A program made the translations under genes and the position numbers. Shown in pieces: positions 14,203 to 22,755 of a DNA stretch of 59,830 bases; position 1 is the first letter of the stretch; each line of letters opens with the position of its first letter. Origin of the DNA: an uncultured Oscillospiraceae bacterium (GTDB lineage: Bacteria; Bacillota; Clostridia; Oscillospirales; Oscillospiraceae); the NCBI GenBank assembly GCA_947599875.1, contig CANQFV010000014.1:1-59830 (forward strand), in the 5' to 3' direction. The notes under the pieces were generated by a model. It was given only the letters and a program-made list of their open reading frames with translations, did no database searches and was not told the DNA's origin.

Positions 14203-15284
14203 TGGACAGTAAGACCTTACACGTTGACGCCGGAAACGGCTATGATATTCTGATCTCCCCCGGCATCCTGGACGGCGCCGGGGCGCGTATTCGCGCCGCC
14301 CTTCCCGCGGCGCGGCGGCTTTTTGTGGTGACGGACTCCAACGTCTCCCCCCTGTACGGCCCGCGGCTTGTGGCCTCTCTGGAGAAGGAGAGCTTTCAGG
14401 TACACACCCATGTGATCCCCGCCGGGGAGTCCTCCAAATGCGCCTCGCGCCTTGTGGAGCTTTGGACGTGGATGACCTCCCTTGGCATCACCCGCTCCGA
14501 CGCGGTGGTGGCCCTGGGCGGCGGCGTGGTGGGGGACCTGGCGGGATTTGCCGCCTCCACTGTCCTGCGGGGCGTGGGGCTTGTGCAGATCCCCACCACC
14601 CTGTTAAGCCAGGTGGACTCCTCCGTGGGGGGCAAGACGGCGGTGGATCTGGACACCGGCAAGAACCTGGCCGGCACCTTCTACCAGCCGGATCTTGTCC
14701 TCATGGACCCGGAGGTGCTGGACAGCCTCCCGGACACGGACTTTATGTCCGGCATGGCGGAGGTGGTGAAGTACGGGTGCATCTGGGACGCGGACTTCTT
14801 TGATTTCCTGGCCGCCCGCCCTGACAGGCGCTCCCTTATGGGGGACATCGGCCACATCCTCTACACCTGCTGTGACATCAAGCGCCAGGTGGTGAACGCC
14901 GACGAGCATGACACCGGCCTTCGGATGATCCTGAACTTCGGCCACACCCTGGGCCACGCCTACGAGCTGGCCGGGAATTACACCGTCTGGACTCACGGCC
15001 AGGCCGTGGCCGCCGGGATGGTGGCCGCCGCCCGCCTGGGCGTGGCCCTCTCGGTGACGCAGGCGGACGTGCCGGAGCGGATCCGGGGCGTCCTGGCCCC
15101 TCTGGGCCTGCCCACGTCTATCAGCGCGGCCCCGGAGCATGTGCGCCGGGCCGTGGGCGTGGACAAAAAGAGCGCCGGGGACTTTGTGACGCTCATTCTC
15201 CTGGAGAAGATCGGCGCTGTGCGGCCCGTGAAGCTGCCCCGGGATCAGGTCACGGAGCTTCTGGCCGGGCTGGACGGGAGGTAA
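14202..15284 (+). CDS. aroB: 3-dehydroquinate synthase
   Basis: 360 aa. It cyclises DAHP to 3-dehydroquinate with NAD and a divalent metal. Visible landmarks are ALGGGVVGDLAGFAAS (NAD-binding glycine segment), the PTTLLSQVDSSVGGKTAVD motif, and metal-binding regions FGHTLGHAYE and THGQAVAAGM. The length is normal. ATG 14202 overlaps the tyrA stop and follows GGAGG. The aroA start is two bases past its stop, so tyrA-aroB-aroA are tightly coupled. Confidence 0.95.
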   Translation: MDSKTLHVDAGNGYDILISPGILDGAGARIRAALPAARRLFVVTDSNVSPLYGPRLVASLEKESFQVHTHVIPAGESSKCASRLVELWTWMTSLGITRSDAVVALGGGVVGDLAGFAASTVLRGVGLVQIPTTLLSQVDSSVGGKTAVDLDTGKNLAGTFYQPDLVLMDPEVLDSLPDTDFMSGMAEVVKYGCIWDADFFDFLAARPDRRSLMGDIGHILYTCCDIKRQVVNADEHDTGLRMILNFGHTLGHAYELAGNYTVWTHGQAVAAGMVAAARLGVALSVTQADVPERIRGVLAPLGLPTSISAAPEHVRRAVGVDKKSAGDFVTLILLEKIGAVRPVKLPRDQVTELLAGLDGR

Positions 15285-15286
15285 GC

Positions 15287-16453
15287 ATGGATATTCAGAT
15301 CACCCCCTCCCCCCTCTCCGGCGCCGTCACCCCTCCCCCCTCCAAATCCCTGTCCCACCGGGCGCTGATCGCGGCGTACCTGGCCCGCTCGGCGGACAGG
15401 ATCGCCCATCTGGCCTCCTCCCAGGACATCGAGGCCACAAGGCGCTGTATGGAGGCCCTGCTCACCGTGTCCGACGGCTTTCCCGTGCTGGACTGCGGGG
15501 AGTCCGGCTCCACCCTGCGGTTTTTGATCCCCCTGGCCCTGGTTCTGCGCGGCGGGGGAAAATTCACCGGCCGCGGCCGCCTGATGGAGCGGCCCCAGGA
15601 GCCGTATTTCGCCATTTTCCGCGCAAAAGGCATCCACTTTGAGCTGTCCGGCGGCGTGCTGTCCGTATCCGGGGCGCTGAGGGCGGGGGAATTCTCCCTC
15701 CCCGGGGACGTGTCCAGCCAGTTTGTCACCGGCCTTCTCTACGCCCTGCCCCTCCTTCCGGGGGACTCCGCCGTCAGCATCACCTCCCCGCTGGAGAGCC
15801 GCTCCTACGTCTCCATGACCCAGGAGGTGCTGCGCTCCTACGGCGTCCTGGTGGAGAACCGGGATTTTCAGCGGTTTATCATCCCCGGGGGGCAGAAGTA
15901 CCTGCCCTGCGACTACACGGTGGAGTCCGACTGGTCACAGGCGGCCTTCTGGTACGCCGCCCGGAATTTGGGTCACCCGGTGGAAATAACCGGCCCGGAC
16001 CCGGACTCCCCCCAGGGGGACAGGGCCGTGGCCCGGCTCGCCTGTACCCTCGCCGGGGACGGGGATGTGGAGATCGACCTTGCCCAGATCCCCGACCTTC
16101 TGCCGCCCCTGGCGGCGATGGCCGGCGCAAGGCGGGGCGTCACCCGCTTTACAGGCGCCGCCCGCCTGCGGATGAAGGAGTCCGACCGCATCGAGACCAC
16201 CGCCCGTATGCTCCGCGCCTTCGGCGTGGAATGTGACACCGGCCCGGACTTCCTCACCGTCCGGGGCGGCAATAGCCTGCGCTCCTGCGCCGTGGACGGC
16301 GCGGGGGACCACCGCATCGTCATGGCCGCCGCCATCCTGGCCTCCGGGGCCGATGGCCCGGTGACCATCCGCGGCGCGGAGGCTGTGGAAAAATCCTACC
16401 CCGGATTTTTTGACGACTATAAAAAGCTGGGAGGGATCGCGGATGTCCTCTGA
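15287..16453 (+). CDS. aroA: 3-phosphoshikimate 1-carboxyvinyltransferase (EPSP synthase)
   Basis: 388 aa, slightly shorter than the usual about 430. It joins PEP and shikimate 3-phosphate. The N-terminal PSKSLSHRALIAAYLA, CGESGSTLRFLIPL and C-terminal GDHRIVMAAAILASG motifs with KESDRIE are all present, so the two-domain inside-out barrel appears complete. The start is two bases after the aroB stop with GGGAGG just upstream. The last 11 bases overlap aroC. CGESGSTLRF resembles the class II type enzymes common in Firmicutes, but glyphosate class cannot be settled by eye. Confidence 0.94.
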   Translation: MDIQITPSPLSGAVTPPPSKSLSHRALIAAYLARSADRIAHLASSQDIEATRRCMEALLTVSDGFPVLDCGESGSTLRFLIPLALVLRGGGKFTGRGRLMERPQEPYFAIFRAKGIHFELSGGVLSVSGALRAGEFSLPGDVSSQFVTGLLYALPLLPGDSAVSITSPLESRSYVSMTQEVLRSYGVLVENRDFQRFIIPGGQKYLPCDYTVESDWSQAAFWYAARNLGHPVEITGPDPDSPQGDRAVARLACTLAGDGDVEIDLAQIPDLLPPLAAMAGARRGVTRFTGAARLRMKESDRIETTARMLRAFGVECDTGPDFLTVRGGNSLRSCAVDGAGDHRIVMAAAILASGADGPVTIRGAEAVEKSYPGFFDDYKKLGGIADVL

Positions 16454-17537
16454 AATCGGAAAAGCCCTGAAGATCTCCGTCTTCGGCCAGTCCCACGGCA
16501 GGAGCATCGGCGTGGTCATGGACGGCCTGCCCGCCGGCATCCCCCTGGACGAGGAGCGGCTCAACGCCTTCCTGGCCCGCCGGAGGCCGGGAGGCTCGAA
16601 GCTGGCCACTCAGCGGCACGAGGACGACCGCCCGGTGTTCCTCTCCGGCATTGTCAACGGCGTCACCGCCGGGTCCCCCCTGTGCGCCGTCATTGAGAAT
16701 ACGGACACCCGCAGCGGCGATTACGCCGCCCTCACCGACCTGCCCCGCCCCTCCCACGCGGACTTCACCGCCAGGGCGCGGTACGGGGAGGCCGTGGATA
16801 TGCGCGGCTCCGGCCACTTCTCCGGCCGCCTCACCGCCCCGCTGTGCGTGGCCGGGGGCATCGCCGCCCAGGTGCTGGAGCGGTACGGCGTGGCCGTGGG
16901 CGCCCACCTGCTCCGGGTGGGAGACGCCGTGGATGTTCCCTTCCCTCTCCTGCCGGATCCGGCGCTGTTCGCCGCCGTGGCCGCCAAGGAGATCCCGGTG
17001 GTGGACGACGCCGCCGGGGAGCGGATGCGCCGGGAGATCGAGGCCGCCAGGGCCGATGCCGACAGCGTGGGCGGGATCGTGGAGTGCGCCGCCGTGGGGC
17101 TGCCCGCGGGCGTCGGCTCCCCCATGTTTGACGGGATAGAAAACCGGCTGGCGGCGGCGCTTTTCGGCGTCCCCGCCGTAAAGGGTGTGGAGTTCGGCGC
17201 CGGCTTTGCCGCCGGGCAGATGCGCGGCAGCCGCCACAACGACCCCTTCGTCACGGAAAACGGCCGGATCCGCACGGAGAAGAACGACGCCGGCGGCATT
17301 CTGGGCGGCATCACCACGGGGATGCCCGTGGTGGTCAGATGCGCCATGAAGCCCACCCCGTCCATCGGAATCCCTCAGCGGACGGTGCGCCTCTCCACCA
17401 TGCGGGAGGAGACACTGGAGATCCGCGGCCGCCACGACCCCTGCGTGGCCCTCCGGGCCGTCCCCGTTATCGAGGCCGTCACGGCCTTCACCATCTTAGA
17501 CATACTAATGGAGGAAAAAGGATATGGAAATGACTGA
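16443..17537 (+). CDS. aroC: Chorismate synthase
   Basis: 364 aa, normal length. It eliminates phosphate from EPSP to give chorismate, using reduced FMN. The N-terminal signature FGQSHGRSIGVVMDGLPAG, RRPGGSKLATQRHEDD, and the C-terminal SRHNDPF and GGILGGITTGMP motifs identify it. The start at 16443 lies inside the end of aroA behind GGGAGGG. Its stop overlaps the start of pheA by 14 bases. Together with aroF, aroB, aroQ, aroE-aroK and aroA this completes the seven-step route to chorismate in one locus. Confidence 0.95.
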   Translation: MSSEIGKALKISVFGQSHGRSIGVVMDGLPAGIPLDEERLNAFLARRRPGGSKLATQRHEDDRPVFLSGIVNGVTAGSPLCAVIENTDTRSGDYAALTDLPRPSHADFTARARYGEAVDMRGSGHFSGRLTAPLCVAGGIAAQVLERYGVAVGAHLLRVGDAVDVPFPLLPDPALFAAVAAKEIPVVDDAAGERMRREIEAARADADSVGGIVECAAVGLPAGVGSPMFDGIENRLAAALFGVPAVKGVEFGAGFAAGQMRGSRHNDPFVTENGRIRTEKNDAGGILGGITTGMPVVVRCAMKPTPSIGIPQRTVRLSTMREETLEIRGRHDPCVALRAVPVIEAVTAFTILDILMEEKGYGND

Positions 17538-18666
17538 GATCCGCCGGAAGATCGATACAATCGACGATCAGATGCTCCGGCTCTTTCTGGAGCGCATGGA
17601 GCTTTCCCAGTCCATCGCCCAGGTGAAGGCCCGGGACAACCTGCCCATTTTGAACCGGGAGCGGGAGCGGGAGATCCTGAGGAACGTGTCGGAAAAGTCC
17701 GGGGAATATGACCTCTACTCCCACCGGCTCTTTTCCACCATCCTGGAGCTGAGCCGCACATACCAGCGGGGCACCCTGAAAACCGGCTCCGCGGTGCGGG
17801 ACTTCATCGCCGGCTCCTTGCAGGATGTGCCGGAGCTTTTCCCGGAGGGCGGGCTTATCGCCTGCCAGGGCGTGGAGGGGGCCTACAGCCAGATGGCCGC
17901 CGACCGCATGTTCCCCCGGGGGAATATCGTGTACGTCAAGACCTTTGAGGCCGTCTTTGACGCGGTGCAAAGCGGCCTGTGCCAGTTCGGCATCGTCCCC
18001 ATTGAAAACAGCTCCAACGGCTCGGTGCGCCAGGTCTACGACCTGCTCCAGGTGAAGGACGTGAGCATTGTCCGCTCGGAGCGGCTGTGCATCTCCCACG
18101 AGCTTCTGGTCAAGCCCGGGGTGAAGCTCCAGGATGTCCGGAAGATCGTCTCCCACGAGCAGGCCCTGGGCCAGTGCAGCCGGTTCCTCAAGTCCCTGGG
18201 GGACAAGGTGGAGATCGAGAAGATGGACAACACCGCCGTGGCCGCCAAGTATGTGGCCCAGTGCGATGATCCCGGTGTCGCGGCCCTGTCCAGCTCCAAC
18301 TGCGCGGAGCTTTATGGGCTGGAGTCTTTAAAGTGCGGCCGGATCCAGAACTCCGACAACAACTACACCCGGTTTATCTGCATCGCCAAAAAGCCCGTTG
18401 TCTACCCCGGGGCCAACCGGATCACCCTGGTCCTCTCCTGCGAGCATCGCCCCGGCGCCCTGTACGACGTGCTGAGCCACATCTCCGCCCTGGAGCTGAA
18501 CCTGATCAAGCTGGAGTCCTGCCCCATGATCGGCCACGACTTTGAGTTTTTGTTCTTCTTTGAGATCGAGGCCAGCGTCCGGGATCCCAAGGTGGTGGAC
18601 ATGCTGGAGAGTCTGGAACACTCCTGCCGCTCCATGCGGTATCTGGGCAATTATCAGGAGATCTGA
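17524..18666 (+). CDS. pheA: Bifunctional chorismate mutase / prephenate dehydratase (P-protein)
   Basis: 380 aa. An N-terminal AroQ-type chorismate mutase (MTEIRRKIDTIDDQMLRLFL, about 1-85) leads into prephenate dehydratase (QGVEGAYSQMAADRMF, VPIENSSNGSVRQVYDLL, NNYTRFICIAKK) and a C-terminal ACT regulatory domain (HRPGALYDVLSHISALELN). It converts chorismate through prephenate to phenylpyruvate. The ACT domain normally carries an ESRP motif for phenylalanine binding; here it reads ESCP at 331-334 (Arg to Cys), so feedback inhibition may be altered. It is translationally coupled to aroC and three bases before aroE-aroK. Confidence 0.95.
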   Translation: MEMTEIRRKIDTIDDQMLRLFLERMELSQSIAQVKARDNLPILNREREREILRNVSEKSGEYDLYSHRLFSTILELSRTYQRGTLKTGSAVRDFIAGSLQDVPELFPEGGLIACQGVEGAYSQMAADRMFPRGNIVYVKTFEAVFDAVQSGLCQFGIVPIENSSNGSVRQVYDLLQVKDVSIVRSERLCISHELLVKPGVKLQDVRKIVSHEQALGQCSRFLKSLGDKVEIEKMDNTAVAAKYVAQCDDPGVAALSSSNCAELYGLESLKCGRIQNSDNNYTRFICIAKKPVVYPGANRITLVLSCEHRPGALYDVLSHISALELNLIKLESCPMIGHDFEFLFFFEIEASVRDPKVVDMLESLEHSCRSMRYLGNYQEI

Positions 18667-18669
18667 GCC

Positions 18670-19914
18670 ATGCGCAGGATATACGGACTGATCGGGGAGA
18701 AGCTGGGCCACAGCTACTCGCCGGAGATCCACGCCGCCCTGGGCTGCCGGGACTACAGGCTCTATGAGCTTGCCCCCGGCGAGCTTGAGTCCTTCCTCCG
18801 CTCCCCCGCTCTGGGGGCGGTGAACGTCACCATCCCCTACAAGCGGGAGGTGTTCCGCTTCTGCGACGTGGTGGAGGAGGCCGCCGGGGAGATCGGCGCC
18901 ATCAACACCGTGGTGAACCGGGGCGGCAGGTTGTGGGGCTACAACACGGACAGACTGGGCTTCACCTGCGCCGTAAACAGGGCCGGACTTGACTTCCGGG
19001 ACAAGAAGGTGGTGATCCTCGGTTCCGGGGGCACCTCCCACACAGCCACGGCGGCGGCAAAGGCCCTGGGCGCCCGGGAGATCGTCATCGTCTCCCGCTC
19101 CGGGGAGAACAACTATGATAATCTCTCCCGCCACGCTGACGCCGGGATCCTGGTGAACACCACGCCCGTGGGGATGTACCCCAACTGCCCCGCCTGCCCG
19201 GTGGATCTGGACCTCTTCCCCCACCTTACGGGGGTCATGGACGTGGTGTACAACCCCCTGCGCACCGGCCTTTTGATGGAGGCGGAGAAACGGGGCATCC
19301 CCCACGCCGGGGGCCTCGCCATGCTGGTGGCCCAGGCCAAGGCGGCGGAGGAGCTGTTTTTCGGTAAGAAGCTGGACGACGCCCTTGTGGAGAAGATCAC
19401 CGCCCGTCTCGGCCGCCGGGCGGAGAATATCGTCCTCATCGGGATGCCCGGCAGCGGCAAGACCACCGTGGGCAAATTCACGGCGGCCCGCTCCGGACGG
19501 GAGCTGGTGGACGTGGACAAGCTCATCACCGCCCGCACGGGCCTGCGCCCCGGGGACATCATCACCCGGGACGGGGAGGAGGCCTTCCGCCGGCTGGAGA
19601 CGCAGATTCTCTCGGAGGTGTGCCGCACCGGCGGCCGGATCATCACCACCGGCGGCGGCTGCGTCACCCGGGAGGAGAACTACCCCCTCCTCCACCAGTC
19701 CGGCCGGATCTACCGCATCGACCGGGAGCTGTCCCAGCTGTCCACCCGCGGCCGGCCCCTGTCCGCCGGGGGGATAAAGGGGCTGGAGCGGCTGTTTGAG
19801 ACCCGGGATCCCCTGTACCGGCGCTTTGCCGACGTCACCGTGAAAAATGACGGCACGCTGGACGAGGCGGCCGATAAGATCTGGAGGGATTTTTGTGAAA
19901 ATACTCGTTATTAA
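18670..19914 (+). CDS. aroE-aroK: Shikimate dehydrogenase - shikimate kinase fusion
   Basis: A 414-aa fusion of two consecutive pathway enzymes. Residues 1 to about 250 are AroE: GEKLGHSYSPEIHAAL substrate motif, NVTIPYKRE with the catalytic Lys, AINTVVN, NTDRLGF, and the NADP loop LGSGGTSHTA. Residues about 255-414 are AroK, with Walker A GMPGSGKTT at 258-266, the DVDKLI acidic motif, TTGGGCV and RGRPL. It reduces 3-dehydroshikimate and then phosphorylates shikimate, perhaps with product transfer between domains. No frameshift or stop separates the halves. Its 3' end overlaps aroQ by 20 bases. Confidence 0.94.
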   Translation: MRRIYGLIGEKLGHSYSPEIHAALGCRDYRLYELAPGELESFLRSPALGAVNVTIPYKREVFRFCDVVEEAAGEIGAINTVVNRGGRLWGYNTDRLGFTCAVNRAGLDFRDKKVVILGSGGTSHTATAAAKALGAREIVIVSRSGENNYDNLSRHADAGILVNTTPVGMYPNCPACPVDLDLFPHLTGVMDVVYNPLRTGLLMEAEKRGIPHAGGLAMLVAQAKAAEELFFGKKLDDALVEKITARLGRRAENIVLIGMPGSGKTTVGKFTAARSGRELVDVDKLITARTGLRPGDIITRDGEEAFRRLETQILSEVCRTGGRIITTGGGCVTREENYPLLHQSGRIYRIDRELSQLSTRGRPLSAGGIKGLERLFETRDPLYRRFADVTVKNDGTLDEAADKIWRDFCENTRY

Positions 19915-20323
19915 CGGCCCCAACCTGAACATGCTGGGCATACGGGAGCCGGACATCTACGGCAAGGGCACCTACGCCGACCTTGTGGCCCTCATCTCCG
20001 CCGAGGCGGAAAAGCTTGGGGTGGAGGTGGAGTTTTTCCAGTCCAACCACGAGGGGGCTCTGGTGGACGCCATCCAGGGGGCCTTTTCCCGGGTGGACGG
20101 CATCATCATCAACCCCGGCGCCTACACCCACACCTCCGTGGCTCTCCTGGACGCGGTGAAGGCCGTGGGGATCCCCACGGTGGAGGTCCACATCTCCGAC
20201 CCGGACACCCGGGAGCCCTTCCGAAAGGTCAGCTACATCCGGGCTGCCTGCGTCAGGACTGTAAAGGGCCAGGGCTTTGCGGGGTATCTCACCGCCCTGC
20301 GCTTTCTGGCCCTGGGGGCGTGA
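19895..20323 (+). CDS. aroQ: Type II 3-dehydroquinate dehydratase
   Basis: 142 aa, the normal size of the dodecameric type II enzyme that dehydrates 3-dehydroquinate. The signature ILVINGPNLNMLGIREPDIYG, FFQSNHEGALVDAI, IINPGAYTHTSVAL and VEVHISDPDTREPFR are complete, with Tyr and His active-site residues in place. The start is GTG 19895 after CTGGAGGG, inside the end of aroE-aroK. It is the last gene of the aromatic operon and is followed by a strong terminator. Confidence 0.94.
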   Translation: MKILVINGPNLNMLGIREPDIYGKGTYADLVALISAEAEKLGVEVEFFQSNHEGALVDAIQGAFSRVDGIIINPGAYTHTSVALLDAVKAVGIPTVEVHISDPDTREPFRKVSYIRAACVRTVKGQGFAGYLTALRFLALGA

Positions 20324-20360
20324 CGGGTTCCGGAAAAACCGCATATACTGTACCGAACAA

Positions 20361-20394
20361 CGGCGTTCACCTCCCGGTGAACGCCGAATTTTTT
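20361..20394 (+). terminator. Intrinsic terminator after the aro operon
   Basis: A 10-bp stem CGGCGTTCAC/GTGAACGCCG with a 6-nt loop, followed by AA and six T. It closes the aroF-aroQ operon. The T-run abuts the GGAGG of the next gene (asnB copy 2), so it could also attenuate that gene. Confidence 0.8.
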
Positions 20395-20406
20395 GGAGGT
20401 CAAATT

Positions 20407-22227
20407 ATGTGCGGAATCGCGGGACAGATCGGGGCCGGAGCCGGCGCCTTCTCCGACGATGTGGAGAATATGCGCAGGGCGATGGCCCACCGGGGGCCTG
20501 ACGGCCACGGCACGGCCGTCTTTCAGCAGGCGGCGCTGAGCCACACGCGCCTTGCGGTGATGGATCCGGAAAACGGCGCCCAGCCAATGGAATACGGGGG
20601 CTTTGTTATCGTCTATAACGGGGAGATCTACAACGCCCCGGAGCTGCGAAAGGAGCTTTCCGGCCTGGGGCATGAATTTCTCACCGGCACGGACACGGAG
20701 GTGGTGCTTCACGCCTTCGCCCAGTGGGGGGACTCCTCGGTGGAGGCCCTTAACGGCATCTACGCCTTCTGTGTGTGGGACTGTCTGAGGCAGCGGGCCT
20801 TCCTCTGCCGGGACCGGATGGGCGTCAAGCCCCTGTTTTACGCAAGGCGCGGCGGCCACCTGCTCTTCGCCTCGGAGCTGAAGGGTCTGCTGGCCCACCC
20901 CTGGGTGGAGCCGGAGCTGACGCGGGAGGGCCTGGCCCAGGTGATGCTCATGGGGCCTGGCCGCGTCCCGGGGAGCGGCGTGTTCCGGGACGTGTTCGAG
21001 CTGCTCCCCGGCCAGTGCGGCTTTTATGATCCACTGGAGGACAGACTCACCCTGCGCCGGTACTGGCGCCTGCGGGACGGGGAGAACCGGGACACCTTCC
21101 CGGAGGCGGCGGAGAAGGTGCGCGCCCTGGTCACGGACGCCATCCGCCGCCAGCTCGTCTCCGATGTGCCGGTCTGCACCTTTTTGTCCGGCGGATTGGA
21201 CTCCAGCCTCATCTCCTCCGTGGCCTGGCGGTATTTTCAGGAGCGCGGGGAGACGCTGCGCACCGTGTCCGTGGACTATGTGGACAACGCCAAGTATTTC
21301 ACCGCGTCCAAATTCCAGCCCAACTCCGACCCTGAGTTCATCCGGCGGATGCAGGAGTACCTCCCCGGGGATCACCGGGTGACGCTCCTGGACACCCCGG
21401 AGCTGGTCAGTGCCCTGTACGAGGCCGTGGAGGCCCGGGACCTGCCGGGGATGGCGGATGTGGACTCCTCCCTCCTCCTGTTCTGCCGGGAGATCCGCAA
21501 GGACGCCACCGTGGCCGTGTCCGGGGAGTGCGCCGACGAGATCTTCGGCGGCTACCCCTGGTACAGGGATCCCACCATTCGGGAGCGGGAGGGCTTCCCC
21601 TGGGCACAGTCCACCGCCTACCGGGCGGAGTTTCTGCGGGAGGGCGTCCTGGGGGACTCCGACCCCGGGGAGTTTGTGGATCACTACTACCGGAAGACCT
21701 GCCGGGAGTCGGATATCCTCCCCGGAACCGATCCGCTGGAGACGCGGATGAAGCAGATGATGAATCTGAACGTGGACTGGTTCATGCAGACGCTCTTAGA
21801 CCGGAAGGATCGGATGAGCATGTTCTCCAGCCTTGAGGTGCGCGTCCCCTTCTGCGACCACCGCATCGCCCAGTACCTCTACACGGTGCCCTGGGAATAT
21901 AAGGATCACAACGGCTTTGAGAAGGGCCTTCTCCGGGAGGCCATGAGCGGCTTCCTCCCGCCGGAGGTGCTGTGGCGGAAGAAAAGCCCCTACCCCAAGA
22001 CCCACAACCCGTCGTACACCCGCGCCGTGGCGGAGGAGCTGCGGGCCGTGGTCAGCGACGCCTCCCAGCCCATCCACCAGATCGTCCGCCGGGAGAAGCT
22101 CCTGTCCCTCCTCACCGACGAGCGCGCCGTCCCCTGGTACGGTCAGCTGATGACGACCCCCCAGACCATCGCCTGGTTCCTGCAGCTCAACTACTGGCTG
22201 AAGACCTACAAAGTCCGCCTGGTGTGA
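20407..22227 (+). CDS. asnB: Asparagine synthetase (glutamine-hydrolysing), copy 2
   Basis: 606 aa, close to the common AsnB length. The start at 20407 gives MCGIAGQIG with the nucleophile Cys2, right after TTTTGGAGG. The amidotransferase domain has HRGPDG and YNGEIYN. The synthetase domain has the PP-loop FLSGGLDSSL and SGECADEIFGGYPWY, LLDRKDRMSMFSSLEVRVPF for aspartate/ATP binding. It differs in length and sequence from the copy at 1302-2885, so the pair are paralogues or of separate origin, perhaps under different control. No obvious separate promoter is visible in the 83-nt gap after aroQ. Confidence 0.94.
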   Translation: MCGIAGQIGAGAGAFSDDVENMRRAMAHRGPDGHGTAVFQQAALSHTRLAVMDPENGAQPMEYGGFVIVYNGEIYNAPELRKELSGLGHEFLTGTDTEVVLHAFAQWGDSSVEALNGIYAFCVWDCLRQRAFLCRDRMGVKPLFYARRGGHLLFASELKGLLAHPWVEPELTREGLAQVMLMGPGRVPGSGVFRDVFELLPGQCGFYDPLEDRLTLRRYWRLRDGENRDTFPEAAEKVRALVTDAIRRQLVSDVPVCTFLSGGLDSSLISSVAWRYFQERGETLRTVSVDYVDNAKYFTASKFQPNSDPEFIRRMQEYLPGDHRVTLLDTPELVSALYEAVEARDLPGMADVDSSLLLFCREIRKDATVAVSGECADEIFGGYPWYRDPTIREREGFPWAQSTAYRAEFLREGVLGDSDPGEFVDHYYRKTCRESDILPGTDPLETRMKQMMNLNVDWFMQTLLDRKDRMSMFSSLEVRVPFCDHRIAQYLYTVPWEYKDHNGFEKGLLREAMSGFLPPEVLWRKKSPYPKTHNPSYTRAVAEELRAVVSDASQPIHQIVRREKLLSLLTDERAVPWYGQLMTTPQTIAWFLQLNYWLKTYKVRLV

Positions 22228-22280
22228 ACCCCGGAAAAGGGCAGAACTGAGAAAAAAAGAACGGCGTCGTGCGCCTGAGG

Positions 22281-22754
22281 GAGCCGGTGTGACACGGGGA
22301 CGGTTCTTTAGTCCCATCTCCGCTTTGCTCCGATGTGACGAAAGAACCGTCCCCTTTGTCCCACCTCCTCAAGAGACGGGAAGCTCCTCCGAAAAAGGCG
22401 GGACTGAGGGACGGTTTTTTTGTCACACCGCAGGTGGGACTAAAGAACCGTCCCTCTGTAACGCCGGGTGAAAGCCTCCGTACAACGGACAACCCCCCGG
22501 CCCGCATCCCCCAATTCCAATATTTTTTCCGGCGGCATGTACGTCGGAAAAAATCCCTCTTGCCGCGCAAGTGACCAGTCCGCAGACTGGTCGCACAGCG
22601 CGGCAGCAGGAAGAGGGGGTGTGAATTCCGCAGAATTCACACCCCCTCTTCCGCACGCATCCCCTTGGCATTGAAAGGCCGCAGAGATAATTATCAAGGT
22701 GAGAAACACGCTGAAAGCCTCCGCACGGCACCCCCCTGCGGCCTTTCAAGCCAG
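22281..22754 (-). repeat. T modules plus reversed A-B-C-D element
   Basis: The 528-nt gap between two convergent genes holds no credible gene. From 22281 to about 22462 there are two GGGACGGTTCTTT/AACCGTCCC-type palindromes. Reading back from 22754 on the minus strand (after the nucleoside kinase stop) there is a complete unit: long A hairpin (GGCCGCAGGGG...GCGGCC), B (22612-22652, GAGGGGGTGTGAATTC arms), C (GACCAGTC inner stem) and D (CCGGCGG/CGTCGG with T6/A6, about 22520-22560). Confidence 0.72.
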
Positions 22755-22755
22755 T

